Below, piece after piece: positions 27,759-38,089 of a stretch of 64,000 nucleotides of DNA. The notes under the pieces are model-generated. The model searched no databases, was not told where the DNA came from, and was given only the letters and a program-made list of their open reading frames with translations. Each line of letters begins with the position of its first letter. Positions within the stretch are counted from its first letter, which is position 1. The DNA is from Nostoc sp. PCC 7524 (GTDB taxonomy: Bacteria > Cyanobacteriota > Cyanobacteriia > Cyanobacteriales > Nostocaceae). The translations under genes were made by a program, and so were the position numbers. The DNA lies in the NCBI RefSeq assembly GCF_000316645.1, contig NC_019684.1, positions 124,001 through 188,000 of the forward strand, read 5' to 3'.

Positions 27759-28439
27759 TTTGTAATTTTTTATTTACTTACTTCAGGATTTATCATTGCT
27801 TTGATTATTAGAATATGGCGAAATACAATGACTGAAAATACGGTTAATCTCACTTTTTAAATTCAGGATTACCGCACCAAAATTTTGACTGAATAAAAGG
27901 TAGGAAGAATACGAATTTATTAGGTACGGTTTTCCCGAAAATGTCTAGATCAAAAAGTGGGGTGATGCAGGCAGCGTGAAGCGCGATCGCCTAAAGACAA
28001 CTGGTACGTTGTAAACTTAAAATCCCACAAAGGTACGAAGATTTATCACAACTGTCGTCTACTCAATATCGATATACCTCCAAATCTGAGACAATATCAG
28101 TACAATCCCACAACTATGTCCAACAATTGAGAATTTTCTCAATAACTAGCTGGCAGTATTAATTATTTTGGATGAGAAGACAATAGAGAATTTGATCAAG
28201 TGCGACGATGCTCCGCCCCGTCTTAAGAGCGATGGCATAACCGCCCGCCGTAGGCGATCGCTTCTTCCCCTTCAAACTAAAAATTGACCTCTTCTACGCC
28301 CAAAACGTCACCTTGCAACGCTTTCATTTTGTCGATATATAACAATCCTGTAGAAATCAGATACAATTAATACTCAGTATATTTCTCTCATCCACCAAAT
28401 CTTCTACAATCAGCTGGTCGATATCGAAATTGATATCAA
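27759..28439. other. Stretch upstream of hspA with a possible gene remnant
   Basis: The right side of the hspA gene (27759-27990) is AT-rich and probably regulatory. Bases 27992-28131 hold an open frame without start codon, described separately. Bases 28200-28262 are a GC-rich dispersed repeat with a GCGATCGC site. No whole gene is visible. Confidence 0.4.
27992..28131 (+). pseudogene. Possible 3' remnant of a protein gene
   Basis: One frame reads KDNWYVVNLKSHKGTKIYHN, then an I-D-I-P-P-N-L-R block, and ends at TGA at about 28131. It has no start codon and a stop lies a few codons upstream. The composition looks protein-like, so it may be the tail of a lost gene. The family is not recognised. 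Confidence 0.25.
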
Positions 28440-28994
28440 ATGGCTGAACAAAAGTCCCCACCCAGCGAGATGATCCGCGTGCCTGTCCCACTAATTGGGA
28501 TAGTTCGGCAACTATCCAAGCTACATCGGCAGGGGCATACAATTGCCTTGCTGCAAGCATTAGAGGAGTTAGTAGCAAGATTTGATAGCAATATTGATAT
28601 CGATTTAGCTGGCAGCAAACAAGTTTTACAATTGCAGGAGAAGTTGGAGGAATTGGAGTCCCATCTTGCTGATAGAGATAAGTCGGTGGAAACCAAGCTC
28701 GAAGCAATGACCAAAAAACTGGAGTTAATCGAACGGGCTATTTTATCAACTCGATACAACAGTCAACCTAAACAAAGAAGACAATCATACCCATACCAAC
28801 AAACACAAGTTGAATTACAACCCAGGACAAACGAAAGTCTTGCCCCAAGACTTGGTGTTACCCCCCAAAGCTTAATTGCAGAAAGAGAAAAACTCAGTAC
28901 CAAAGAATTTCTTAGCTATACACGTAACCGCGATCCAATGAGCGTGGGTTGGGAATGGAATCCTTCGGACGGACTATACCACCCTCACAAGTGA
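28440..28994 (+). CDS. Cyanobacterial plasmid-type protein with coiled coil
   Basis: A 184-residue protein. The N-terminus (MIRVPVPLIGIVRQLSKLHRQGHT) resembles a common element in Nostoc plasmid proteins. Residues about 60-100 form a coiled coil (KLEELESHLADRDKSVETKLEAMTKKLELIERA). The C-terminus ends WNPSDGLYHPH. A role in plasmid maintenance is plausible but not shown. It converges with the helicase gene; an imperfect hairpin near 28990-29019 separates the stops. Confidence 0.6.
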   Translation: MAEQKSPPSEMIRVPVPLIGIVRQLSKLHRQGHTIALLQALEELVARFDSNIDIDLAGSKQVLQLQEKLEELESHLADRDKSVETKLEAMTKKLELIERAILSTRYNSQPKQRRQSYPYQQTQVELQPRTNESLAPRLGVTPQSLIAEREKLSTKEFLSYTRNRDPMSVGWEWNPSDGLYHPHK

Positions 28995-29035
28995 TTTTCA
29001 CGGAAATGGAGACGATAATCACTCTAGTGGTCACT

Positions 29036-32000
29036 TTATTGACGTGACAAAATCAGATTGAGAAGATTTAGGGAGCGAGAGTTAAGAAAGTAATTTGCTT
29101 TAAACAAACTACGACGAATTTGTGTCAAATCGTAACTTTTAAAAATTACCCAAGGAAAATCAGGGTAGCCATTACCAATAGGAAGAAAATCATTAGCAGG
29201 GTATAAAGCTTTAATATAACGCTCTAGTAAAATACGAAAATCATAACTCATAGGAGAATTTGCATCTCCTATGAATGAGGATTGAAGAATTTTATCCTTT
29301 AACAAAAAATGTAGGGGAATAGCTAAGTACTGATCGCTAAAATTACTAGAGTCGCTTATTTGCTGAGTGTTACCCTCATTTTGGAGCAGGTGTTCTATAA
29401 AATCAATGGCAAACAAAATTTCATTTTTGATATTTTCTGAATAATCACCTTGACTGATATTTTTTAGTGCATTCCTAAAGTTTGTTGTTATGGAAGAGCG
29501 AATTTGAGAATAAGGATCTATACTGTACCGTGATGTTACAGTGTGATTATTCATTGGGATAATCAATAATGAACCGTCCATGTAAACCTGTGGACTAATT
29601 TCTATTTCTAACAATTCAGCCATACAGGAACATTGGTCAAATAAAAAATCCACTCCTAGCTCCGATAAAGACAGCAAGCTAATTTTTTTTCTAGCTGGTT
29701 GCTGGACAACAGAAGAATTGGATATGCGAGGAGGTTGAATTAGAAACTCGGATGACTTAAATAAAGTAAACAGATTTTCAAAAACAAGTTTAATATCCTG
29801 GTCATCTGGATGTAGCCGCAGGTGACTTCGTAGTAACTGCATCAAAGATTTAATCCGAGTGCTGAAAGTCTCACCGCTTGAATATATCGCTTTACCACCA
29901 ACGGGAATCATGGCTACGTTGCGTCCACCTAAATTCCCAGCACCCAAAATTCGCGTCATTATCGCCGCCCGTAAGACGAGTAGAGAACCTATTAAATTCG
30001 CGGCGCAGGTACTTTTACTTTGTTGATTATTAGGTGCATTTGTAAAAACTTTTTCAATAATGTAAACTGTTATTTTCTTATGAGCGCGGTCATTATTTTG
30101 TCCCTCACCAAACTCACCTCTACCTCGATAAATTACCTGAATTATCTCCATCAGGTTATTTTCTATCTGAAATCTTGGTAGTTCAACAATTATATGTTTA
30201 GCAAGGGGAAAAGAAATACCGCGAGCCGCAGATGATGTCATAAACACTACCCGTACCTCATTCTTGCGTTTGAGCAGCATTTCCAGATCAGCTACTTGGG
30301 AATGTATCTCTAGATAAGTCTCATTTTTATCGAAGCCAGAAAGTCTCTTTTTGACTAGAGAAATTAATTGTCTTAGACGTTGTTTATCCTGGATATAAAC
30401 AATTAATTGTCCTAATTCTGGGTGATTAACATAGTGGATTATTTCGTTTATTAAAGACTCATCTCGTGCTGATTGACCAGGTGTAAATTTAATGGAACCA
30501 TCATCGTTGATTTTGTTCACTTCAAAAAACACTTGGTAAGTTAGCTCAATTTGTTTAGCTGGATATGAGTTAACATTAATAACAGCAGAATCAACATTAG
30601 CTGGCAGTGCAGAATAACCGCCAAAAGACAGATAACTAACTTCTAATGGTTCTTGCTTTTTATCAACAAAAGAACAATAGATTTTATCTGGTTCCGCTTC
30701 CTTTGTACCGAGATGTGGTTTAACAACATCAAGACCTGTAAGAGAAGCATCAGCAATAATCAACTTTGTATTAAAACCGTATGAAGGGTCAAATAACTCA
30801 AGTTTTTTTCCTAACCATTTCTTCATAGAGTGAAACCACTCAACTCCAGCATTGTCACCTGTTACTTCGTCAATCATGACAATGATATGCTTCAGGCGTG
30901 AAGATAATTCACTCATTAACTCCGGAATTACATCACCATTATTTGTAACTGAACGAAATAGTCTCTCGAAATTATCTAATGAGTCACCTCCACTATTCAA
31001 TTTGCGGAGGGATTGAGTTGAGCAGGTAATGACAATTTTATTTTTTTGCTGTTTGATGAGAATATGACCTGCGTCACATAAACTTCTAATAACTCCGGTT
31101 CCGGATTTGTTGTTGTAGCCGAGTGAAGAGCGGGACTGACGATTTATTAAATTCTTTCGGTTGGGGTTCCGTTTTTTATCATATTCTGCACCATGAAAAG
31201 TTACCCCTAAGCTTTCAAAAGTTTGATTATTGCCATTAGAATAATATCTCACTGTAGGCTGTTTATTATTGGCATTAATCAGAGCGTAATTCGTGGAAAT
31301 ACAATACAGGTCATCAGCGAACAAATTACCTGTTTTTTTATCTATAAATTTATTAATCGTGTCTTCGTTTACAGAGAGACGCGGACTAATGTAGAAAAAC
31401 AGGAAACCCTCATCAGCATGTTCGCGGATAAAATTCACCACCGCCGTTGTTTTACCAATACCCGGATTCCCGGTTAGAAACAGATTACGATAATTACCTG
31501 ACAGATGTTCCTGAATTATTTTTGCGTGGGCATTTATTAAAGAAATTTGCTCAGTTAGATGGTATTTTTCACTGATTGAAGTATCTAAAAAATCTGAAGG
31601 ATTATTAAAATTTGTAAGTGTTTCACTGAAACACACAGTTTTATCTTTTGTAACATTAGTATCACATAATGAGTCCACAAATTGGTGGACTTTTTGTTCA
31701 TGAGAAAGTTTATGTGGCTGAGCTCTTTCTATTAATTCTTCTTTTCCCGAAATTCCTACTTGTTCAAGCGAACGTGAAAGGCAATATACAGCATTTTTTT
31801 TTATTAAATTAAGCATCTTAAACAGCGCATTTTCATAAGTATTGATCGAATTTTCTCTATCCGACTTTTGCCGTCCCTTCATCGATTTATATGCCTCGGC
31901 GCAAAGGTCAAGAATGTGAAAGTCCTCCCGGCTAACATTTAAGGTGCTAATTCCTCGTGTAGTGTAACCTATTGTTGTCACTTGTACGGTCGCATCCTTG

Positions 32001-32899
32001 GGTATTCTATTTTCTGAATCAAGAAATTTGACGAAACTTGCTGAGTATGATGCTGCCTGTACCAACTTAACAAAATCTTTGTCGTAATAAGAAAAAGCTG
32101 TAAGATAATCCTGAATATATTGCCCTATTAATTGCTGATTAGTCCCTTTTTGGGTGTCAATTTTTAATTTATGATAAACACTTTTGGACATTAAATAACG
32201 CAGTTCTGCTTTTAAATATCCAAGAATAGACGAAGCACTTGATAAATTCCACAACTCAAACTGTTCTTGTTCATGCCTTGAATCATCATTATCTTGCTGA
32301 GAATTAAATTCATTATCCTGATTACTCTCTACAGTAAAGGCAGACAAATCAACACAGACAATGTAATATTCCTTGTTTTTTTCTCCGTCTTTCGACATCA
32401 GCATCAATGTATCCGCTTTTAAAAATTCTCCTGTCTCGGCATACTTATTTATATAAGGTGTAACCTTATCTGCGGTAATATCAAACTGCGAAAGAATCTG
32501 AGAATATCGGTCATGTTGATGTTTTTCTAGCGTTCTCATGCTGGCTTCATCTGAGAGGCAGCATTGCATATATAGTAGTTCCCAGTTTCTATTAGAAGCA
32601 GACGAAAACTCCAAAGAGTCCATCAATTCCTTCCATAAACCTAAACCACCAAGATGACCTCGTAAGAGTAAAAATTTACCCCATGCTGCCCATATTCTTT
32701 GACTCTCCGCATCAATAAATCCTTCTAACAGTTTCATCTCAACAAGTTTATTGACTACTCCTCGATGATTGATACGTTTCAGGTCATCAATGAATAAATC
32801 CATGTGGGCATATTTCATCCCTGATTGATGAATTGCTGTCAATATTCCTGCGTTGAATGCTAACTCGAAAAGATGTCCCTGAGCTTCTCTTATTTTCAT
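29036..32899 (-). CDS. Large SF2-type helicase/ATPase with unknown N-terminal domain
   Basis: A 1287-residue protein. Residues about 470-950 are a superfamily 2 helicase-like motor: Walker A GNPGIGKTT (near 476), Walker B/DE motif VMIDEVTGD (near 675), a motif III-like IIADASLT, motif V TSSAARGIS (near 891) and motif VI QVIYRGRGEF (near 923). The N-terminal region has the spacing KADTLM ... YIVCVDLSAF (about residues 160-190), reminiscent of a PD-(D/E)XK nuclease whose last lysine is lost; this is weak. The C-terminal third is unrecognised. It lies 91 bases after the 1167-residue gene on the same strand, so the two form an operon. I do not recognise this pair as a named defence system. Confidence 0.75.
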   Translation of the reverse strand: MKIREAQGHLFELAFNAGILTAIHQSGMKYAHMDLFIDDLKRINHRGVVNKLVEMKLLEGFIDAESQRIWAAWGKFLLLRGHLGGLGLWKELMDSLEFSSASNRNWELLYMQCCLSDEASMRTLEKHQHDRYSQILSQFDITADKVTPYINKYAETGEFLKADTLMLMSKDGEKNKEYYIVCVDLSAFTVESNQDNEFNSQQDNDDSRHEQEQFELWNLSSASSILGYLKAELRYLMSKSVYHKLKIDTQKGTNQQLIGQYIQDYLTAFSYYDKDFVKLVQAASYSASFVKFLDSENRIPKDATVQVTTIGYTTRGISTLNVSREDFHILDLCAEAYKSMKGRQKSDRENSINTYENALFKMLNLIKKNAVYCLSRSLEQVGISGKEELIERAQPHKLSHEQKVHQFVDSLCDTNVTKDKTVCFSETLTNFNNPSDFLDTSISEKYHLTEQISLINAHAKIIQEHLSGNYRNLFLTGNPGIGKTTAVVNFIREHADEGFLFFYISPRLSVNEDTINKFIDKKTGNLFADDLYCISTNYALINANNKQPTVRYYSNGNNQTFESLGVTFHGAEYDKKRNPNRKNLINRQSRSSLGYNNKSGTGVIRSLCDAGHILIKQQKNKIVITCSTQSLRKLNSGGDSLDNFERLFRSVTNNGDVIPELMSELSSRLKHIIVMIDEVTGDNAGVEWFHSMKKWLGKKLELFDPSYGFNTKLIIADASLTGLDVVKPHLGTKEAEPDKIYCSFVDKKQEPLEVSYLSFGGYSALPANVDSAVINVNSYPAKQIELTYQVFFEVNKINDDGSIKFTPGQSARDESLINEIIHYVNHPELGQLIVYIQDKQRLRQLISLVKKRLSGFDKNETYLEIHSQVADLEMLLKRKNEVRVVFMTSSAARGISFPLAKHIIVELPRFQIENNLMEIIQVIYRGRGEFGEGQNNDRAHKKITVYIIEKVFTNAPNNQQSKSTCAANLIGSLLVLRAAIMTRILGAGNLGGRNVAMIPVGGKAIYSSGETFSTRIKSLMQLLRSHLRLHPDDQDIKLVFENLFTLFKSSEFLIQPPRISNSSVVQQPARKKISLLSLSELGVDFLFDQCSCMAELLEIEISPQVYMDGSLLIIPMNNHTVTSRYSIDPYSQIRSSITTNFRNALKNISQGDYSENIKNEILFAIDFIEHLLQNEGNTQQISDSSNFSDQYLAIPLHFLLKDKILQSSFIGDANSPMSYDFRILLERYIKALYPANDFLPIGNGYPDFPWVIFKSYDLTQIRRSLFKANYFLNSRSLNLLNLILSRQ

Positions 32900-32990
32900 T
32901 TTATTATAATAATTTATTCAGCTTAAAAACAATAATTTGCTGAGATAATCAAGGTTTATATAAATCAAAATTATGTGTGTTATGGTTCAC

Positions 32991-35900
32991 TTAAAATTGA
33001 ATTTCGACATTACCGTTTTCAATCTCCCAATGCTTATTTTCTAGTATCAGGCAAATTCGTTCTTGCAAAATTGGGTGGTTGTAGTGTCTCACTAAGAAAT
33101 TATTATAATCTCTAGGGAGTTCTGTCGATGGGTCTTCTATTTCGTGTTTATCTAAAAAATCCTCAATCTCTTGAAGAAAGGCAAGTAGGGTTTGAGATGA
33201 ATTGGCAGAATCATTAATCACATCTTTTACATCTCTTGAGTCACTTAAGGCATTGTTAACTTCTGTCAACCATGCGAGATAATTCATTTGCACCCCAGGA
33301 ATGCAATGCTTACCTCTTGCCGATGATCTGCCGATTGCATTATCGCCAATTATATCGTTAAGTGGGTCAAGCTTAGGTAACAATTTTTCTGACTTGCTTT
33401 GTTTCTTTTCGTATCTTGAATAATGCAATAGTGTCAAATAAAACGTAATATCATTTTTTAATTGACCTTCCTTAATTAGACCATTCATAACCTTCGTCAT
33501 GTCGAGTGCATCACCTGGATGAGCATTCAAAAGTGTTGAATAAGTCGTTGCAGTGTTATAGAAAGTCCTATCTTTCTCTATGGTCTTTACTGTAAGCAAA
33601 TTAAAAAATATTACCTGGGAGCGATTGGGGTCATTAAATAAGTTACTTAGTTGTCGTACATCCTGAATATATAAGGTTTCTTCTTGAGTTTTATCGTCGA
33701 TGCACAAGGCACTGTAACTGTCATATAAAGCAGGATATATTATTAGATCATCTGCAATATTCTTGAGGAACTTTATTATATCCGGTGACATAAAAAATAA
33801 TTCATTTTGTTGGTCTGTCACTCGCAATTGTTCGGAAAAGGGAGTTTTAGCGATGTATAAAACATCCTTAAAACCCTTATGGTACATCTCATTAATTACA
33901 TCTCGAAGCACCCACGGAGTGCGATGCAATTCATCTACCCAGTAATTGCCTGCTAAAGTTTTAACTCGATTTATCTTTATACCAGTTTCGGTGTCCTCCA
34001 CCGCTACTATTTCACCTGTCAAATTCGCAATATAATTATCTTCCCAACGCGACGAACGCGCATCGCACTTGTTACTAGACACCATTACTATTAATAATTT
34101 TTTGAGTATCCGTTTATCGTTATTTTTGCTATGGTATTTCTGTGGTAATAAAGAGTACAGTGATTTCTTCGCATTAGGAATTTTAAAACGGTCAATTTTC
34201 GGTAACACTATCCCTTGAGAATTGATGAACATAAAGTCACTTAATAAATGATTCCATTCTTCAACCATTTGATGAATTAGTGCTTCCTGTTGTGTTGTTT
34301 CTTCTTCCGGTGTTTCATGCAGTATCCACTGGCCTACAAATAAACTTTTGTTTTTTTTCACCCTACTAGTGAGAAGTTCTAGGATTATAAATCCAAGGGT
34401 CTTTAATGTAAGCTCGTATTTGAAACGCCCTTCAACCGTAGCTTTTTCTAAAGAAACCTCCCCTATTTGAAACTCTATAATTGAGCCATAAAATACAACA
34501 CTGCTGAGGAAATCACTAGCTTCGTCAGCATTGTTAAGTGTATTAACTTTCTTCAGAAAATCAGGTTTTTTACCTAATAATTGTGCTAGCTGTTTTATAT
34601 TTTTTTTATCGCGTTCAAACTGTTGTGCATTATTAGATTGTACAAACTTATAGAAGACAGAGAGCATTTGTATATCGTCAGTTTGATAAGCCATATCAAA
34701 CTCACATTTTTTTGTTGCTCGATAGAAATTATCTGTCTCAAATTTCAGCTTTACTGGTAGCTGGATAATTGCTTCTTTTGTTACCCCCTGTTGGGAAATA
34801 AAGATATGCTTGAGACATTGTTTTAAATTACCTGAAGAAAGTTCTTCTCCAAAAAATCTATCTGTACTACTTATTTCTGTTAATTCAGAAACCAGTAATT
34901 TCTTTGATATCCCAATACTTACTTGTTTCTCATCAGATAATAAAATTTGTTTTAAATATTTTTGGATAAGTTTTACTATTGCTTTTAGGTTGTGTGAAAC
35001 CAAATCTTGATTAATATTACTAACAAACTCCGCCAAAAAGTTTTGTTTATGTGCATCACTCTGATTATCTGGGTTACTGAAAATAGGCAATACTTTGTCT
35101 GTGAAATCTTTAATTACATCAAATTGGATAACATCTTGATAAGAAGAATTTACTTCTGAAGGATTAGGACACGCAAATGCAAAATAATAAAGAATAAAAT
35201 ATTTAATTATTTTTTCAACCTGCCAATCTGTTTTTTGCGGGGGGTTTTCATCAATTTGTTGATTATTTAATTTTGAATTTGGGTTAATTATGTCAAGTCC
35301 GTAAGCGAATGAAGTACCGTATTTAACTGGATTATTGACGCGCCCATTGAATTTAAATTTTAATCCAAAAGTTATTGACGTTATACCTAGACGTGGGTCA
35401 TCTGTCTGCCCAATACAACCATTAATTTGCCCAATGATAGGCAATTCCGAAAAAGCATCCCTACGAGAAAATAATTCTTTAATATTTACAGTCACACCCT
35501 GATATACTACATCGTAATAACCATCAGCTTTCTTCGGGTCATTGATGAATTTTTCTAATAATCTAATGCGTCTACTGTAGTCTCTCAAATAAAATGATGC
35601 CTCATGGGATGATATTTGACGTGAATTTTCTCCTTTACCATCCTTATATATGACTTCTCTGTTTTTACTTAAATCGTTACATTCTTCACCAATCACTTCT
35701 GCCCAAAACTCTAAAAAATTTATCTCCGCTTCTCTTTTTAATCTTCCGATTGTTTCTTGATTAATTAATTTTTCAAGTAATGATAATTCCTGAGAACCAT
35801 GAATCTTGATAGACTCCAGATTAGTTCTTACATTGCCAATTACATAATCAGATATATCTGACTCATCATTCATCTTCAGACGAACATAGTTTTCTAGTGC

Positions 35901-36494
35901 CGTTAATACAAGTTCGCGGAATCTAGTTGCACTATTTATTTCTATGGTGACTTTGTGGTTTATAATCGCAGGATTATCAAACTCAGACTCCAAGGCTAGT
36001 TCTTGGCTACTTAATCCAGGCGATTGGGGGAAATCCCAGGTAAATAAGGAAGAGTCTTGAGGTTTTTTTGCCAAGGGAGTAAGCATTGAATCAATTAATT
36101 GCTCAATGATATTATCTGCGATTTGTGCATTGGAATTTAAACCTGTGCTATTCTTAATTTCATCTATTAAAAGTTTGGATAAAGTCGCTTTTATTGATTT
36201 AATTTTGTCTTTGAATACCTCACGACAAGCATCGGTCATATTTATTGTCGCTCGATATGCTTTTTCGTCTTTTGACAACGGTAATCTTATATCTTTAGCT
36301 TTAGCTATCTGGTAAGCAAAGGCATGAATATCAATGATTAACCTTAATCTCTCGTTATTAGAGTCTTTTTTTAAAGAAAATATTTTTCCTCCTGACTCTC
36401 CATTCAATTCTTCATCTATTTTTGAGAGCAAATCTCTATAATCTGGTCGCGGTAGTTGATTTCTTTCTTCCCTTAACTGATTCTGATTCTCCAC
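32991..36494 (-). CDS. Giant protein of unknown function, partner of the helicase
   Basis: A 1167-residue protein with GTG start at 36494 (MENQNQLREE) and AGGGG about 10 bases upstream. There is no signal peptide or membrane span. The first 300 residues are mostly helical. The last 380 residues look alpha/beta: a hydrophobic strand LLIVMVSSNKCD (near 805), LTGEIVAV, then VLRDVINEMYHKGFKDVLYIAK (near 870-885) and ATTYSTLLN (near 985). That order loosely recalls the RNase H-like PIWI core, but I cannot show homology. The downstream helicase is in the same operon. The pair is AT-rich relative to the chromosome. Confidence 0.7.
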   Translation of the reverse strand: MENQNQLREERNQLPRPDYRDLLSKIDEELNGESGGKIFSLKKDSNNERLRLIIDIHAFAYQIAKAKDIRLPLSKDEKAYRATINMTDACREVFKDKIKSIKATLSKLLIDEIKNSTGLNSNAQIADNIIEQLIDSMLTPLAKKPQDSSLFTWDFPQSPGLSSQELALESEFDNPAIINHKVTIEINSATRFRELVLTALENYVRLKMNDESDISDYVIGNVRTNLESIKIHGSQELSLLEKLINQETIGRLKREAEINFLEFWAEVIGEECNDLSKNREVIYKDGKGENSRQISSHEASFYLRDYSRRIRLLEKFINDPKKADGYYDVVYQGVTVNIKELFSRRDAFSELPIIGQINGCIGQTDDPRLGITSITFGLKFKFNGRVNNPVKYGTSFAYGLDIINPNSKLNNQQIDENPPQKTDWQVEKIIKYFILYYFAFACPNPSEVNSSYQDVIQFDVIKDFTDKVLPIFSNPDNQSDAHKQNFLAEFVSNINQDLVSHNLKAIVKLIQKYLKQILLSDEKQVSIGISKKLLVSELTEISSTDRFFGEELSSGNLKQCLKHIFISQQGVTKEAIIQLPVKLKFETDNFYRATKKCEFDMAYQTDDIQMLSVFYKFVQSNNAQQFERDKKNIKQLAQLLGKKPDFLKKVNTLNNADEASDFLSSVVFYGSIIEFQIGEVSLEKATVEGRFKYELTLKTLGFIILELLTSRVKKNKSLFVGQWILHETPEEETTQQEALIHQMVEEWNHLLSDFMFINSQGIVLPKIDRFKIPNAKKSLYSLLPQKYHSKNNDKRILKKLLIVMVSSNKCDARSSRWEDNYIANLTGEIVAVEDTETGIKINRVKTLAGNYWVDELHRTPWVLRDVINEMYHKGFKDVLYIAKTPFSEQLRVTDQQNELFFMSPDIIKFLKNIADDLIIYPALYDSYSALCIDDKTQEETLYIQDVRQLSNLFNDPNRSQVIFFNLLTVKTIEKDRTFYNTATTYSTLLNAHPGDALDMTKVMNGLIKEGQLKNDITFYLTLLHYSRYEKKQSKSEKLLPKLDPLNDIIGDNAIGRSSARGKHCIPGVQMNYLAWLTEVNNALSDSRDVKDVINDSANSSQTLLAFLQEIEDFLDKHEIEDPSTELPRDYNNFLVRHYNHPILQERICLILENKHWEIENGNVEIQF

Positions 36495-36884
36495 TCTATG
36501 TCGCCCCTTTTTTAGTTAAGTGAAACCGGGTTGTGTGTTGCTTACTTTCCCATGATTGGCTCAATATAATACAACTACTATTGCTAAAAATTCCCTTTAT
36601 ATTCACAAAAGTAGACCATTCTCAGGGACAGTACCGGGGTTGAAAATTTTAAGCAAAAACGAACAACATCATACTCAAACACTTCAACATCGGTATTCTT
36701 CGTGTCCATCACCCCCAATTTTTCTTACTTCCCTACCCAGTCAAATAAACAAAATTCATATTAACTAAAAAACAAAAAGCTAAAAAGCTAGTTTTATCTT
36801 TTTAGCTTTTTATAAAGCCCGGTGTAGATACTGTGTCAACTGTGTCATAATCAAAGTTCATCTAGAGAGTGGTGCTGCTTAACC
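36495..36884. other. Gene-free stretch between the large operon and the HEAT-repeat gene
   Basis: It holds the operon's presumed promoter region (36495-36600) and the terminator of the HEAT-repeat gene (36774-36811). An ORF at 36556-36768 has no protein-like features and is not called. Confidence 0.5.
36774..36811 (-). terminator. Terminator of the HEAT-repeat gene
   Basis: AAAAAGCTAAAAAG (36774-36787) pairs perfectly with CTTTTTAGCTTTTT (36798-36811). On the minus strand the stem is followed by GTTTTTTAG. It shares the AAAAAGCTAA motif with the repeats before parA. Confidence 0.75.
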
Positions 36885-37685
36885 TCACTTACGCTTTTTA
36901 CTTTTGTTGTTACTTTTTTTCTTATTCTTACTCGGTGTACTCGCAGTCTTAGCAAAACCACGGGGCTTGTGTACAAGTCCAAGCCCGTAATAATCAGATA
37001 TTTCCTCAAGAGAGAACCTGCGGAGCGGAACTTCCTCACGAGTTTTCAACCCTAGCGATACCTGTACCTCACCCCAATCTCCTACCAGAAACGGCATAAC
37101 CCGATTGGCAGCAAACGCACGCTCTATTACTGGCGCAGACTCAACCGCGTTTAAATCTATCAGTTCGCCAATTAAACAAGCGTTCATGTCTGGATCATTT
37201 TCCACAAAGCGTTCGAGTTGCTGGGTTAAAATCGTCACACATTGGTCGCGGACATCCAGGTGGTTTTGAGCAATTCGGGTCAGTGCGATCGCCGCATCCG
37301 TGCGCTCAAAGGATTCATGGGATAAATCTGCAACATATGCTTCGAGTGCGGGAATTGCAGCAGGCCCTATCATCCCGAAGGCATTAGGTAATTCGCTCCT
37401 CATCCAATCATCATCGAGTTCGTGAAACAGATTAATCAGCGGTGGAATTGCTTCGGACGCACGCAGTTGACCCAGCACGCGCACTGCATGAACGGGTGCC
37501 CAAACCTCCAAACTCTCGGTGTCCGTAGAATTTAACTCCATGTCAGTCGCCATGCGGATAAGGTCTTGAATATGGTCTGCACTAAAACCAAGTTCCTCGA
37601 CGTAATTTGGTACTTCCTGCATTTCACTGATGTCACCGTAGGTCAGCAACTTATCGACCGGAGATGGATAAGAAGACGCTGCCAT
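36885..37685 (-). CDS. HEAT-repeat protein (PBS-lyase-like)
   Basis: A 266-residue protein. Residues about 60-160 contain HEAT-like repeats of the kind AVRVLGQLRASEAIPPLINLFHE and GMIGPAAIPALEAYVAD. A lysine- and serine-rich tail (about residues 245-266) ends it. HEAT repeats act as binding scaffolds; a phycobilisome lyase role is not supported here. It lies upstream of the large operon on the same strand, separated by its own terminator, and is divergent from parA. Confidence 0.8.
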   Translation of the reverse strand: MAASSYPSPVDKLLTYGDISEMQEVPNYVEELGFSADHIQDLIRMATDMELNSTDTESLEVWAPVHAVRVLGQLRASEAIPPLINLFHELDDDWMRSELPNAFGMIGPAAIPALEAYVADLSHESFERTDAAIALTRIAQNHLDVRDQCVTILTQQLERFVENDPDMNACLIGELIDLNAVESAPVIERAFAANRVMPFLVGDWGEVQVSLGLKTREEVPLRRFSLEEISDYYGLGLVHKPRGFAKTASTPSKNKKKSNNKSKKRK

Positions 37686-37822
37686 ACCAAGTATCTCCTC
37701 CTATTGTCGTAATTATTATCTGATGCACTACACGCTCAGTTCCTCAATATTGCAACAAACCTTTTAGCGCGGGAATTGTATCATGCTTGTACGGATGTTG
37801 TCTCCCTGAACGCTATGAAATC

Positions 37823-38082
37823 AAAATTAGCTTTTTTAAAAAACTAATTTTCTAAAAAGCGACTTTTTAATCCTAAAGCTGAACACGAAGGCGAGCGCAA
37901 GCATGAACCAAAGAATTGCTACACATACCTTTGATTCAAAAAGCTAATTTAATAAAAAGCTAATTTTAACAAAAGCGGACTACAACAAGCACAATACACA
38001 GTAAGCTAAAAAGCTAATTTAATAAATTTATTTTTTGACAAAATGTTTAAATAAGCTTAAGTTAAATAGCTAATTAAATAAA
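37823..38082. repeat. AT-rich repeats before parA: candidate centromere/operator
   Basis: A 29-base palindrome AAAATTAG-C-T6A6-CTAATTTT lies at 37823-37851. Then the motif AAAAAGCTAATTTAATAAA recurs, more or less complete, at about 37937, 37953, 38009 and 38064. Iterated motifs directly upstream of parA are typical of parS or an autoregulatory operator, which is my inference. Confidence 0.55.
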
Positions 38083-38089
38083 TGTATAT

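Noticed and set aside
28357..28707. A 116-residue frame opposite the 28440 gene
   Set aside because: The plus-strand gene has the plasmid-family N-terminus and a coiled coil; the minus-strand frame is its shadow, though its last 25 residues look protein-like.
32991..36494. Calling the 1167-residue protein a pPIWI_RE-type Argonaute
   Set aside because: Only the order of strands and helices is suggestive; no catalytic or conserved R/E residues could be placed with confidence.
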